DNA of 64,000 nt, from positions 1,114,001 through 1,178,000 of the forward strand of contig NZ_CP027805.1 in assembly GCF_003072625.1 (NCBI RefSeq), written 5' to 3'. The stretch comes from Limosilactobacillus reuteri. Lineage in GTDB: Bacteria > Bacillota > Bacilli > Lactobacillales > Lactobacillaceae. The notes under the pieces were generated by a model. The model made no database searches. It was not told where the DNA came from and saw nothing but the letters and a program-made list of their open reading frames with translations. Shown piece after piece: positions 16,970 through 25,300 of this stretch. Position 1 is the first letter of the stretch, and each line of letters begins with the position of its first letter. The position numbers were made by a program, and so were the translations under genes.

Positions 16970-16989
16970 AAACATGCGTTCAAATTATA
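16970..16989 (-). promoter_or_regulatory. LexA-like box and -10 of the McrB-like operon
   Basis: On the minus strand TATAAT (16989-16984) is followed at once by GAACGCATGTTT (16981-16970), which fits GAAC-RNRY-GTTY. The surroundings (TGCCATTTTTT-like spacer, AC/GTTC core) resemble the promoter of the OLD-like gene at 10845-10888. A -35 (TTAGAT) is visible but only 14 bp away, so promoter strength is uncertain. LexA control is inferred. Confidence 0.5.
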
Positions 16990-17044
16990 CCATAAAAAAC
17001 GGCATCTAAGCGTTTTCTAACACATGTGAACATGACCTATTATT

Positions 17045-17067
17045 AAAAAAGCCGACCCTAAGGCCGG
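17045..17067 (-). terminator. Terminator behind rfbD
   Basis: On the minus strand ACCGGCC-TTAG-GGTCGGC is followed by T6, about 11 nt after the rfbD stop codon. It separates the polysaccharide genes from the McrB-like operon. Confidence 0.8.
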
Positions 17068-17077
17068 TTTCAACATA

Positions 17078-17923
17078 TTATCCCTCAACTTCTCCCATAA
17101 ACTCACTCAATGCAGTCTGCCAACCCATAATCTCAAAGCCAGTATCTTCTGCCTTCTTCAAGCTCATAACTGAATGGCGAGGGCGGTAAGCTTTGGCCGG
17201 ATATGCTGATGAATCAACAGGAGTGACTTCAACATCTTTATCCTTTAAGATCTCGGTAGCGAATTCGTACCAGGAACAACTATTCTCGTTAGATAGCTGG
17301 TAGGTACCGAATGGCTGATTATGATCGACCAAGTAAGTCATAAATTCAGCAAGGGTTCTAGTCCATGTTGGACGGCCAAACTGATCGTTGACGACGGTGA
17401 GCTGATCATGATCTTTGGCAAGACGAAGCATTGTGTAAACAAAATTCTTACCGTATTTACCAAAGACCCAGGATGTGCGGATGATGTAGTAATCAGTTAA
17501 GGTTTCTTGGATTGCTTTTTCACCGGCAAGTTTAGCTTTACCATATTCATTTCGTGGATTAGTGGGCGTATTAACTTCATACTCGCCTTCATTAGTTCCA
17601 TCAAAGACATAATCGGTACTGATGTAAACCATCTTAGCGCCAACTCTTTTAGCGGCCTCGGCAACATTGCGCGTACCATCTGCATTTACTTGCCAATTGA
17701 GGTCTTTGGCAACATCTTCTGCGTTATCAACGGCGGTATAAGCGGCACAATGATAGATTACTTCCGGCTTAAGGGCGTTAATCTTTTCATTTACAACGGC
17801 TTGATCAGTGATATCCATTTGTTTAGAATCAAAGGCGTCATATGCAATTCCGTGTTCATCTAATAAGTTACGTAATTCTGAACCGAGTTGACCATTAGCA
17901 CCTGTAATTAAAATTTTTGTCAT
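17078..17923 (-). CDS. rfbD: dTDP-4-dehydrorhamnose reductase
   Basis: A 281-residue short-chain reductase that makes dTDP-L-rhamnose from dTDP-4-dehydrorhamnose with NAD(P)H, the last step of the rfbABCD route. The N-terminal TGANGQLGSEL is the nucleotide-binding glycine loop, and YGKAKLAGEK holds the catalytic Tyr and Lys. The ATG at 17923 is chosen because GGGAGAGG stands in front of it; the frame also opens at a TTG 15 nt earlier. Its partners rfbA, rfbC and rfbB lie 12-14 kb away at 29.7-32.3 kb. It is a lone gene between several terminator-like hairpins and its own terminator. Confidence 0.92.
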   Translation of the reverse strand: MTKILITGANGQLGSELRNLLDEHGIAYDAFDSKQMDITDQAVVNEKINALKPEVIYHCAAYTAVDNAEDVAKDLNWQVNADGTRNVAEAAKRVGAKMVYISTDYVFDGTNEGEYEVNTPTNPRNEYGKAKLAGEKAIQETLTDYYIIRTSWVFGKYGKNFVYTMLRLAKDHDQLTVVNDQFGRPTWTRTLAEFMTYLVDHNQPFGTYQLSNENSCSWYEFATEILKDKDVEVTPVDSSAYPAKAYRPRHSVMSLKKAEDTGFEIMGWQTALSEFMGEVEG

Positions 17924-17940
17924 TTTTACCTCTCCCAATT

Positions 17941-18131
17941 ACTAAACAAAAGGCGACATCTAAGAAAAAAGATATCGCCTAATGCAATTATTTAGCTACC
18001 ATATTAGTATAAAATATCTTCTAAAATTTTGGTAGTAGTTTAAAAGAAAAACCTGCAATAAATACAGGTTCGACACACATATTACAACATTAGTGTTAAG
18101 AAGAAAAAGGCGTCCTTTGACAGACACCAAT
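17941..18131 (-). terminator. Three successive terminator-like hairpins upstream of rfbD
   Basis: On the minus strand three hairpins each have a T-rich tail: GGTGTC..GACGCC then T5 (18128-18104), ACCTG..CAGGT then T5 (18069-18046), and AGGCGA..TCGCCT then TTTTG (17980-17945). The last ends only about 22 nt before the rfbD start, so it could act as an attenuator for rfbD or be the end of a lost upstream gene. A TATACT sits near 18012 but no good -35 is seen. The rest of 17924-18248 holds nothing recognisable. Confidence 0.5.
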
Positions 18132-18325
18132 TCAATGAAGTTTAATTATGTTGCTTTATTATTGTAGCAAAAAGACAAGCAGAATTCCATGTAGGTCTTG
18201 AATTTCTCTTAAATATCGAGTAAAATTCAATCGTTAGTGAGATTTTTCGTAAGCAGTCAATAACAGTACGGATTGAAAAAAACAGGGTCATGAGCTACCG
18301 AAAGTGGTAATCCATGACCCTGTTT

Positions 18326-19124
18326 TTATTTATGGCATTCTGTTTGGACTTCTTTTGACCATGGTAAATAAGCCTCAAGTCCTTCGTCCTTGCGGTTTGG
18401 TAAGTGATCAAAAAGATACTTAAAGTATTTGTAGATATTTAAATGGTTCTGGTTTGCAGTTGCCACCAAAGTATAGAAAATGGCATTTGCCTGAGCTCCG
18501 GCAGTACTTTTCGCAAATAAGCTATTCTTTCGAATAAGAGTTGATGGACGAATCGCTCGTTCAACAGGATTATTTGTTAATGGTACTCGGCCATCTTCAA
18601 AAATTCGGTACACTCGTGTTTTTAACTTTAAAGCATTGTTAATGGCGGCTCTTAAACGTCCTTGAGGAAAGTTAATGTTTTCTAAATAGGCATAGAACTT
18701 ATCCATCAAGGGTTTTACGTGCAACCGACGTTGCACTAGCTTTTCCTTATGAGTGTGATATGCTAATTGTTTCTCTTCGTGAAAAACTGGTCGCATTAGT
18801 TGTAAAACTTGGTATGCTTTGGAATTCTTCAATTGTTCCTTTTTCAATAAACATGTAATGCGGTAAAATTCACGTCGAATATGAACTAAACATGACCCGA
18901 ACTTTGCTTGAGGATATAATCGATCACTATATCCGCCATAGCCATCACACATAATAACTCCACTATATTGCTGACCAAGAATTTGTCCAACAGTTTTGCC
19001 AGCTCGGGTATTATAGTAATGAAACATGGTAATTTGATGTTTACTGAATTCTTTCGTTGATCGCGTTACCCAAAAATAGCCATTTCCATTAGATTCAGCA
19101 ATTATGTAAAGGTCGGAAGTAAAA
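18326..19124 (-). pseudogene. IS66 transposase TnpC, C-terminal part
   Basis: About 265 residues in frame from the IS21 junction: SDLYIIAESNGNGYFWV, GVIMCDGYGGYSD (catalytic Asp), FGSCLVHIRREF, RVPLTNNPVERAIRPS (catalytic Glu region), ending PWSKEVQTECHK. The first ATG (19027) is internal and not native. The N-terminal part lies at 21231-22001. Together they give the usual length of about 520 residues. The last third is almost the same as the remnant at 9785-10291. Confidence 0.88.
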
Positions 19125-19200
19125 TGTAGGAAATCGGCGGTTTAAAATTGTCGGTTTTCCTACATTTTTTGTATACTCACTTTATCAATCTTTTAAGGAA

Positions 19201-20430
19201 GTGATGAGTATGCGAAAAGACGTTTACGAAAGGATGAGATATTTTGTGGTAGAGAAAATAAAACCAAATTATTCCGCTATTGCACGACAATACGGTGTTG
19301 ATCCACGAACAGTAAAAACTGCATATTTACGAGCTCAAAATGGTGAAACAATAGTTAGAAATCAACGAAAGCGTCGTAGTAAGTTAGATGGATTTCAAGA
19401 CATCATTAAAGATAAATACACCGCAGGGTGTTCTGCTAGAGCAATTTATGATTTTATCGTTGAAAAAGGTTTTACAGGTAAATACACCATCGTTAAAGAT
19501 TATTGTCGCCATTTTCGCAAAGCACAAACTAAGAAAGCCACGATTAGAGTTGAACATACGATGGGACTAAGTGCTCAAGTTGATTGGAAAGAACAGGTTA
19601 CAATGACTGACCAAAATGGGGTTCCACATACTTTCAGTATTTTTTTGTACGTCCTGCCCTATTCAAAATTTAAGTTCTTAAAATTAACCCTGGATCAGAA
19701 GCAAGATACTTTATTCAAATGTTTATTTGAGGCCCTTAAGGCTACTGGTGGAATTCCTAAAGAAATCTGGTTTGATAATATGTCAACTGTCGTTGACCAT
19801 AAATTAAGTGACTTTCATCATCATCGATTTAATGAACGATTCCTATCATTTAGTCATGACGCCGGATTTCATCCAATCGCTTGCCGACCATTTAGGCCGC
19901 AAACTAAAGGTTGTGTTGAAGCTTTGGCAAGAACAATGGGACGATTAAAACCATATGATGGAGAATTTAGCACCATCAATGATTTGAATGATATCGTTGA
20001 TCGACTAGCCAAACGGCTTAATCATGAGAAATCGCAAAGTAATAATCAGAAGCCAGTTGAATTATGGACAAAAGAAAAAGAGCATTTCCGGTCTCTTAAC
20101 CATGATCTCGTAAGATATTTCCACAGCGACCAAACTAGAAAAGTATCTCGAGATTCAATGATTAGATTTCAAAACCATCAATACTCTGTTTCCCCTAATT
20201 ATATCGGAAAAGAAGTTGAAATTAAACTAACTCCTGATGATAAAACTATTCATATTTTCTATCAAGGTGTTGAAATTCAGAAGCATGATTTAACCAATAA
20301 GCAGTTTAATTACGATCTGCATGATAAACACGCCATTCTTAAAAGTGATTTGATGGCAGATAAAACGGATGAAGAAATTAACCAGTATATGCTTAATAAT
20401 CTCAGTATTTACGATCAGATTGGAGAATAG
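19201..20430 (+). CDS. istA: IS21 transposase IstA
   Basis: A 409-residue DDE transposase. It has an N-terminal HTH (YSAIARQYGVDPRTVKTAY), then the rve core with D in LSAQVDWKEQVTM, D in IWFDNMSTVV and E in RPQTKGCVEALART, and a C-terminal beta-rich domain (HQYSVSPNYIGKEVEI). AAGGAAG precedes a cluster of possible starts (GTG 19201, ATG 19204, ATG 19210). It works with the ATPase IstB encoded directly downstream. Intact. Confidence 0.9.
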   Translation: MMSMRKDVYERMRYFVVEKIKPNYSAIARQYGVDPRTVKTAYLRAQNGETIVRNQRKRRSKLDGFQDIIKDKYTAGCSARAIYDFIVEKGFTGKYTIVKDYCRHFRKAQTKKATIRVEHTMGLSAQVDWKEQVTMTDQNGVPHTFSIFLYVLPYSKFKFLKLTLDQKQDTLFKCLFEALKATGGIPKEIWFDNMSTVVDHKLSDFHHHRFNERFLSFSHDAGFHPIACRPFRPQTKGCVEALARTMGRLKPYDGEFSTINDLNDIVDRLAKRLNHEKSQSNNQKPVELWTKEKEHFRSLNHDLVRYFHSDQTRKVSRDSMIRFQNHQYSVSPNYIGKEVEIKLTPDDKTIHIFYQGVEIQKHDLTNKQFNYDLHDKHAILKSDLMADKTDEEINQYMLNNLSIYDQIGE

Positions 20431-20431
20431 A

Positions 20432-21169
20432 ATGAATCAATATCAAAAATTAGTCGATAATTTAACGAAGTTAAATTTAGATAATATGGCTGCATCAATT
20501 GCGGATTATCGTCAACAAGTTAACGATAACCAGATCAGCTTTAGTGAAGCCCTGTTGGAACTAACCGATAAGGAGATTGCCTATCAGCAGCAAAAAAGCT
20601 TAAAGAGAAGAATCAAACGTGCAAGATTTCCAATTATTAAGCTGCTCAGTGATTTTGATTATCAGTTCCAACCTTCAATTAATCAACAACAAATAGCTGA
20701 GTTTGCGACGATGTCATTTCTGGATAATCAAGAGAACATCGTTTTTATTGGCAGCCCTGGCGTGGGTAAAACACATTTATCAATTGGCCTTGGCATCGAA
20801 GCGTGCCGACAAGACGTACGAACACTATTTATTAATTGCCATGAACTAATTCTTAGATTGAAAGCAGCGCAGGGAAAGCAACACTTAGAGCGCGTAATGC
20901 GTCGATACGAAAGGTATGACCTGTTAATCATTGATGAATTAGGCTATTTACCAATATCGGCGGAAGAAGCAAAACTATTATTTCAACTAATAAATGGTCG
21001 CTATGAACGTAAATCAACGATCATAACGACCAATGTACCATTATCAAGTTGGGGAGCCGTCCTCCATAGCACGGCAACCGCAGAGGCAATTTTAGATCGC
21101 CTTGTATATCACTCACACGTAATTAAGATCAAAGGAAAGTCATATCGCTTGGCATCGGTCAATTCTTAA
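20432..21169 (+). CDS. istB: IS21 helper ATPase IstB
   Basis: A 245-residue DnaC-like AAA+ ATPase. Walker A is GSPGVGKTHLSIGLG, Walker B is YDLLIIDELGYL, and the sensor region STIITTNVPLSSWG and the C-terminal RLVYHSHVIKIKGKSYR are typical of IstB. It assists IstA in target selection. The ATG at 20432 starts 1 nt after the istA stop behind GGAGAATAG; the longer frame overlaps istA and is rejected. Intact. Confidence 0.92.
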   Translation: MNQYQKLVDNLTKLNLDNMAASIADYRQQVNDNQISFSEALLELTDKEIAYQQQKSLKRRIKRARFPIIKLLSDFDYQFQPSINQQQIAEFATMSFLDNQENIVFIGSPGVGKTHLSIGLGIEACRQDVRTLFINCHELILRLKAAQGKQHLERVMRRYERYDLLIIDELGYLPISAEEAKLLFQLINGRYERKSTIITTNVPLSSWGAVLHSTATAEAILDRLVYHSHVIKIKGKSYRLASVNS

Positions 21170-21230
21170 ACCGCCCAAATCATACATTTTTAAACCGCTA
21201 TAAAATGACAATTTAAAACCGCCCTTGACA

Positions 21231-22001
21231 AATTACTTTAAATGGTGTTTCATCCATATGAATTACCGGTTCTTTTTTGACTAATCTTTGTAAATAATCG
21301 TACAGTGGTTCAAGGTAAGTTTGACTAACCTTAATGATGTTCGCCGCCAATAATCGGGCATCAACTTGTAAGCCGATGGCTTGCCAAAGCTTAATTTGAC
21401 GATGAAACGGTAATGCAAGATTAAACTTCAATTCTGCTACTTTTGCTAAAATAGTACTCGAAAAGTAACTATGCGGTAAAAGACTTTGGGGCATCTCGCT
21501 ACTAATTAATACCTCGCTACCATTAGAATTAATACACTCATCACACTTATATGTTTCTTGAATCAAGTTCACACAATATAATTCAGCTGGCTTTAACCGA
21601 GCTTCTCGACTATAAATGTGTTGACCTATTCTTTTCATTAATTGATGACAGTGAGGACAGTTAGTATCTTTTAATGAGATGACTTCGTTAACCTGTGGCA
21701 AGCCATCTAAAAAAGTGGTCCGCTGACCAGATTGCTTTGCTTTCCGGTGACGCACCACTTGTTTTATTTTCTTTTCAGTCACTTTCGTGACTGAAATATC
21801 AGGATCTTGAAGTTGATCCATTTCTCGCTCACTAAATAATGATTGTTGTCCATTCACTACGGACTCCATTATTTCAGTTTTTTTCCCAAACATTTGGTTC
21901 CGCTGAAGTTTAATGATTGCCATTAATTGAGCAATTTTTTCATTGGCATCAGCTAATTGCTGTTTAAGTTCTTTGATTTGTTCTTCCGCTGTTTGCTTCA
22001 T
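21231..22001 (-). pseudogene. IS66 transposase TnpC, N-terminal part
   Basis: About 257 residues from ATG 22001 behind AGGAGGTGACG. It has an N-terminal leucine-rich coiled coil (EEQIKELKQQLADANEKIAQ), the zinc-finger segment TNCPHCHQLMK, YKCDEC, and the beginning of the catalytic core (VIHMDETPFKVI). There the frame is cut by IS21. The last few residues of the open frame come from IS21. Confidence 0.88.
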
Positions 22002-22071
22002 GGTACGTCACCTCCTTTGAAGAATTCTTTGGTAATTATATCAAAGAATTCTTCTTTTAAATAGAGGTAAC

Positions 22072-22428
22072 TCAATAAAAACTTCCCGGTCGAACAGCTT
22101 GAATTTTACGAATTGGTAATGGGTTCAGTCCTTGCAATAACCAGTCGAGCTGTTGAGCAGATAATTCTTTGGCTTCATTACTGTTTCTCGGCCAACTAAG
22201 GTGGCCATTTTCAAACCGTTTATAGAGCATAATAAAGCCCTCGCCATCCCAAAACAATCCTTTAAAGCGATCATTCCGTCCACCGCAAAATAAGAAAAGC
22301 GAATTGCTATATAATTCTAATCCATAGTTTTCGGCAATCACCATTACGAGCCCATCAATGCCCTTTCGCATGTCGGTTTTTCCGCAGACTAAATAGATAT
22401 GATCTGGATCATGCCAATTAACGAGCAT
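22072..22428 (-). CDS. tnpB: IS66 accessory protein TnpB
   Basis: A 118-residue IS66 Orf2-type protein: HDPDHIYLVCGKTDMRKGID, SLFLFCGGRNDRFKGLFWDG, EGFIMLYKRFENG. These are the conserved blocks of the family, needed for IS66 transposition by an unknown mechanism. It overlaps the end of tnpA by 11 bp, so the two are probably coupled. Intact. This TnpB is not related to the RNA-guided TnpB of IS200/IS605. Confidence 0.9.
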   Translation of the reverse strand: MLVNWHDPDHIYLVCGKTDMRKGIDGLVMVIAENYGLELYSNSLFLFCGGRNDRFKGLFWDGEGFIMLYKRFENGHLSWPRNSNEAKELSAQQLDWLLQGLNPLPIRKIQAVRPGSFY

Positions 22429-22606
22429 AACGAATAACCACTTTAGCGATATCTGAAACCAAAATAGAATTAGTTCCCTTAAAAATAGTTAATTCGACTT
22501 CATTTACATTGATTTTTACGGCAGGGCGTGCCGTAAAAACGTGCTTCTTAAAATCACTTGCTTTATTTTTGAAGACCGGGGTAATAATTTCATTTTGTTC
22601 TGTCAT
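22418..22606 (-). CDS. tnpA: IS66 accessory protein TnpA
   Basis: A 62-residue protein just inside the right end of IS66 with an ATG behind AAGGAGA. Its C-terminal half (VNEVELTIFKGTNSILVSDI) resembles short IS66 Orf1 proteins. It is assigned mostly from position: first gene of the IS66 operon, overlapping tnpB. The usual TnpA is longer (about 100 residues), so this is a short version. Confidence 0.7.
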   Translation of the reverse strand: MTEQNEIITPVFKNKASDFKKHVFTARPAVKINVNEVELTIFKGTNSILVSDIAKVVIRYAR

Positions 22607-22731
22607 ACATAAAAATCTCCTTACTGATGATAGTCTCAGTATAGGAGATCCGGGGTAGCTAGAGCTAGACGTACTGTTATTGACTGCTTACGATTTTTCT
22701 TACTATTCTCAATCAATCTCATCCAAACTAA

Positions 22732-22767
22732 AAAGGGTATCCGGTAAATAAAAGCCGATACCCTTTT
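22732..22767 (-). terminator. Terminator behind glf
   Basis: A perfect stem AAAAGGGTATC-CGG with CCG-ATACCCTTTT around a 10-nt loop, followed on the minus strand by a T-rich tail. It lies just after the glf stop codon and ends the flippase-glf transcript. Confidence 0.85.
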
Positions 22768-22770
22768 GAT

Positions 22771-23889
22771 TTATTTAAATTCTTCTTTAACAGCCGTCAA
22801 TGCTGCGTGTAATACTTGATCCATGTTGTAGTAACGATATTGACCTAAACGACCACCGAAAATCACATTATTAGCCTCTTCGCTCGCTAACTTTGCATAT
22901 TGCTTATAAAGTTCGTTATTCCGTTGATTATTAATTGGGTAATATGGTTCATCACCCCGATGCCAATCAGCCGGATATTCACGAGTAATCACTGTTTTAT
23001 CCTTATCACCTTTACCGAATTCAAAATGCTTATGTTCAATAATCCGGGTATATGGTGTTTCTGCATCAGTATAATTAATTACTGCGTTACCTTGATAGTT
23101 GCCTATGTTCTTTTCTTCAGTTTCAAAACGAAGACTACGGTATTGTAGTTCACCTAACTGGTAATCAAAGAATTGATCAATCATTCCGGTAAAGATAATC
23201 TTTGGATAATCTTTAAGGTATTCATCCTTCTTATCAAAGAAGTCGACTCCCGTTTCAACGTCAATTAAATCACTATCAAGCATTTTTTCGACAATCTGAG
23301 TGTATCCGCCAATTGGAATTCCTTGATATGTATCATTAAAGTAGTTGTTATCATAAACTAATCGCACGGGCAGACGCCGGATAATAAAGGCTGGTAATTC
23401 AGTTGCCTTTTGTCCCCACTGCTTTTCGGTATAACCTTTGATGAGTTTTTCATAGATATCGCGACCGATTAAGGAAATAGCTTGTTCTTCCAAGTTTTGT
23501 GGTTCTTTACCGGCCATCTCTTGGCGTTGCTCATTAATTTTTGCCATTGCTTCTGCTGGTGTCCGCACACCCCACATTTGACTAAAAGTATTCATGTTAA
23601 ACGGCAGGTTATACATTTGTCCTTTGTAGTTAGCTACCGGACTATTCGTATAGCGGTTAAATTCCGCAAACTGGTTCACATAATTCCACACTTCTTTATT
23701 AGACGTATGGAAAATATGCGCACCATATTGATGAACCTGAATACCATCTACTTCTTTAGTATAGATGTTACCAGCAATATGGTCTCGTTTTTCAATTACT
23801 TTTACACGCTTACTACGTTTAGCAGCTTCATAGGCAAAGGTCGCACCAAAAAGGCCCGCACCTACTACTAGATAGTCATATTTTTTCAT
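22771..23889 (-). CDS. glf: UDP-galactopyranose mutase
   Basis: A 372-residue flavoprotein that converts UDP-galactopyranose to UDP-galactofuranose. It has the N-terminal FAD-binding loop VVGAGLFGATFAYE, the HIFHTSNKEVW segment, the IKGYTEKQWG motif, and the C-terminal FGGRLGQYRYYNMDQV, all typical of Glf. The ATG at 23889 is chosen; a TTG 6 nt earlier is in frame. The gene follows the flippase almost without gap. It implies galactofuranose in the exopolysaccharide. Confidence 0.93.
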   Translation of the reverse strand: MKKYDYLVVGAGLFGATFAYEAAKRSKRVKVIEKRDHIAGNIYTKEVDGIQVHQYGAHIFHTSNKEVWNYVNQFAEFNRYTNSPVANYKGQMYNLPFNMNTFSQMWGVRTPAEAMAKINEQRQEMAGKEPQNLEEQAISLIGRDIYEKLIKGYTEKQWGQKATELPAFIIRRLPVRLVYDNNYFNDTYQGIPIGGYTQIVEKMLDSDLIDVETGVDFFDKKDEYLKDYPKIIFTGMIDQFFDYQLGELQYRSLRFETEEKNIGNYQGNAVINYTDAETPYTRIIEHKHFEFGKGDKDKTVITREYPADWHRGDEPYYPINNQRNNELYKQYAKLASEEANNVIFGGRLGQYRYYNMDQVLHAALTAVKEEFK

Positions 23890-23891
23890 TA

Positions 23892-25283
23892 TCAATTAAA
23901 CTCCTTAATTTTTAATATCTTAGTCTTAACTAAAAAGATTCTAAGAATATATAAAGCACATATTATAATTAATGCTACTCTCCAGTCAAAACTATTTGAC
24001 ACAAACATAAAAATAATAGCAAGAATAACGTCTGCTACTTCTAAAGCACTGACATTAGTCTTAATATCTTTGCTTAATAAAGTATCAGCTAATACACTTC
24101 TAAAAATGATTGCCAATACCATTCCCACTATCACAAAATACATACTGTTAAATATATATGCAGAAATTAATCCAAAAATTGAACTAATAACAATAGTGAT
24201 AATATTAATTTTTAGTAATAATACTTGTTTGTTTAATACCTTAAAGAAGGTATTGCCGATTAAATTCATCTTACTGTCAAAATAACAAATTGGTAATACT
24301 GTTGCTAAATAACTAATACTTTCTTTATAGTCTGGCAACCATAATTCTAGAATATATTGAACTGGTAAATACACAATATACATCAACGGTAAAATATAGA
24401 ACAATCCTAAAGTTAATTTACCATAATATCCTTTTAGTTCATCTGAAGATAGTCTCCTTAATGCCGGAAATAGAACTAATCCAATTTGCATGATAAATGT
24501 CAGAGCAAAATTCATTAATGTTAGAGAAAAGGAAACTTTACCAAAAGCAACTAATCCCCATTTCATATCAACAATTTGACGACCTACACCCAAAATTAGT
24601 AAGGAACAAATATTGGCAATCATCAAACTAATTCCGACCCGCATACTAATTAAGGACTCACGAACTCCAAGGTTAATATCAAATTGAGATATATGAAATT
24701 CGGGGTGAATTCGAATCAACAGATATCCTAAGGCAAGAGCAATTGACACAATATATAAAACTATATAGGGATATACCTCTCTATACCCTAACCACATCAG
24801 GATGATTTGTGATAAAAGAAAAACAATCCGAATAATAATTATTGATTTTGAATAGATATTTGTTTCGTTAATTGCCTGAAATATATATCCCAAAAAATTA
24901 TGACAAGTATAGAATAAATAATAAACGACTACCAAGAAAATTACCTTTTGACGATTTGCTGAGTCAGAAAATAGGATCATAACTGTGCCAACAAGTATTC
25001 CTAAAATAGTCTGAAAAATTATTCCTACTCCAAATTGGCTTTTAACAGCATTCCCGTCAAGTTTGGACCGTAAAATACCACCATATCTTAAATAGACACC
25101 ATCATTTAATCCTAATGCTAAACATGGAATATATGTACTATAGAAGATAAATAGCTGCCAATAACTATAGTTAACTACGCTTAATACTTTAGGCAAAACT
25201 AAATTAGTGCTGCAACTAACAATAAGGGAGATTCCTTGTGCTAAAAAAGCAAAGATAAAATTTTTCTTTAATTCTTTTTGCAT
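23892..25283 (-). CDS. Wzx-type polysaccharide flippase
   Basis: A 463-residue membrane protein with about 12-14 hydrophobic segments and the MATE/MOP-superfamily polysaccharide-export start KKNFIFAFLAQGISLIVSC. It should flip the lipid-linked repeat unit across the membrane. Position between polymerase and glf in an exopolysaccharide cluster supports this. The codon use is AT-rich, unlike the rfb genes, as usual for the serotype-specific part. The exact family (PST or RfbX) cannot be fixed by eye. Confidence 0.8.
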   Translation of the reverse strand: MQKELKKNFIFAFLAQGISLIVSCSTNLVLPKVLSVVNYSYWQLFIFYSTYIPCLALGLNDGVYLRYGGILRSKLDGNAVKSQFGVGIIFQTILGILVGTVMILFSDSANRQKVIFLVVVYYLFYTCHNFLGYIFQAINETNIYSKSIIIIRIVFLLSQIILMWLGYREVYPYIVLYIVSIALALGYLLIRIHPEFHISQFDINLGVRESLISMRVGISLMIANICSLLILGVGRQIVDMKWGLVAFGKVSFSLTLMNFALTFIMQIGLVLFPALRRLSSDELKGYYGKLTLGLFYILPLMYIVYLPVQYILELWLPDYKESISYLATVLPICYFDSKMNLIGNTFFKVLNKQVLLLKINIITIVISSIFGLISAYIFNSMYFVIVGMVLAIIFRSVLADTLLSKDIKTNVSALEVADVILAIIFMFVSNSFDWRVALIIICALYILRIFLVKTKILKIKEFN

Positions 25284-25300
25284 TTATTTAATCAACCTCA

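Larger units (their letters stand above)
19125..21230 (+). mobile_element. IS21-family element inserted in IS66 tnpC
   Basis: It begins TGTAGGAAATCGGCGG and ends ...GACAATTTAAAACCGCCC-TTGACA. The terminal TGT/ACA and an inner GGCGGTTT-AAATTGTC are shared in inverse orientation, with additional copies of the CGGTTTAAA motif inside both ends, as in IS21 multiple terminal repeats. It carries istA and istB on the plus strand. The target duplication is not resolved; rejoining the IS66 frame needs one overlapping A. Confidence 0.85.
18249..22691 (-). mobile_element. IS66-family element carrying a nested IS21
   Basis: Both ends carry GTAAGCAGTCAATAACAGTA as an inverted repeat. The element is flanked by a perfect 8-bp target duplication GATTTTTC (18241-18248 and 22692-22699), as expected for IS66. 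It contains tnpA, tnpB and tnpC on the minus strand; tnpC is split by the IS21 at 19125-21230. It inserted between glf and rfbD of the polysaccharide cluster. Confidence 0.93.
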
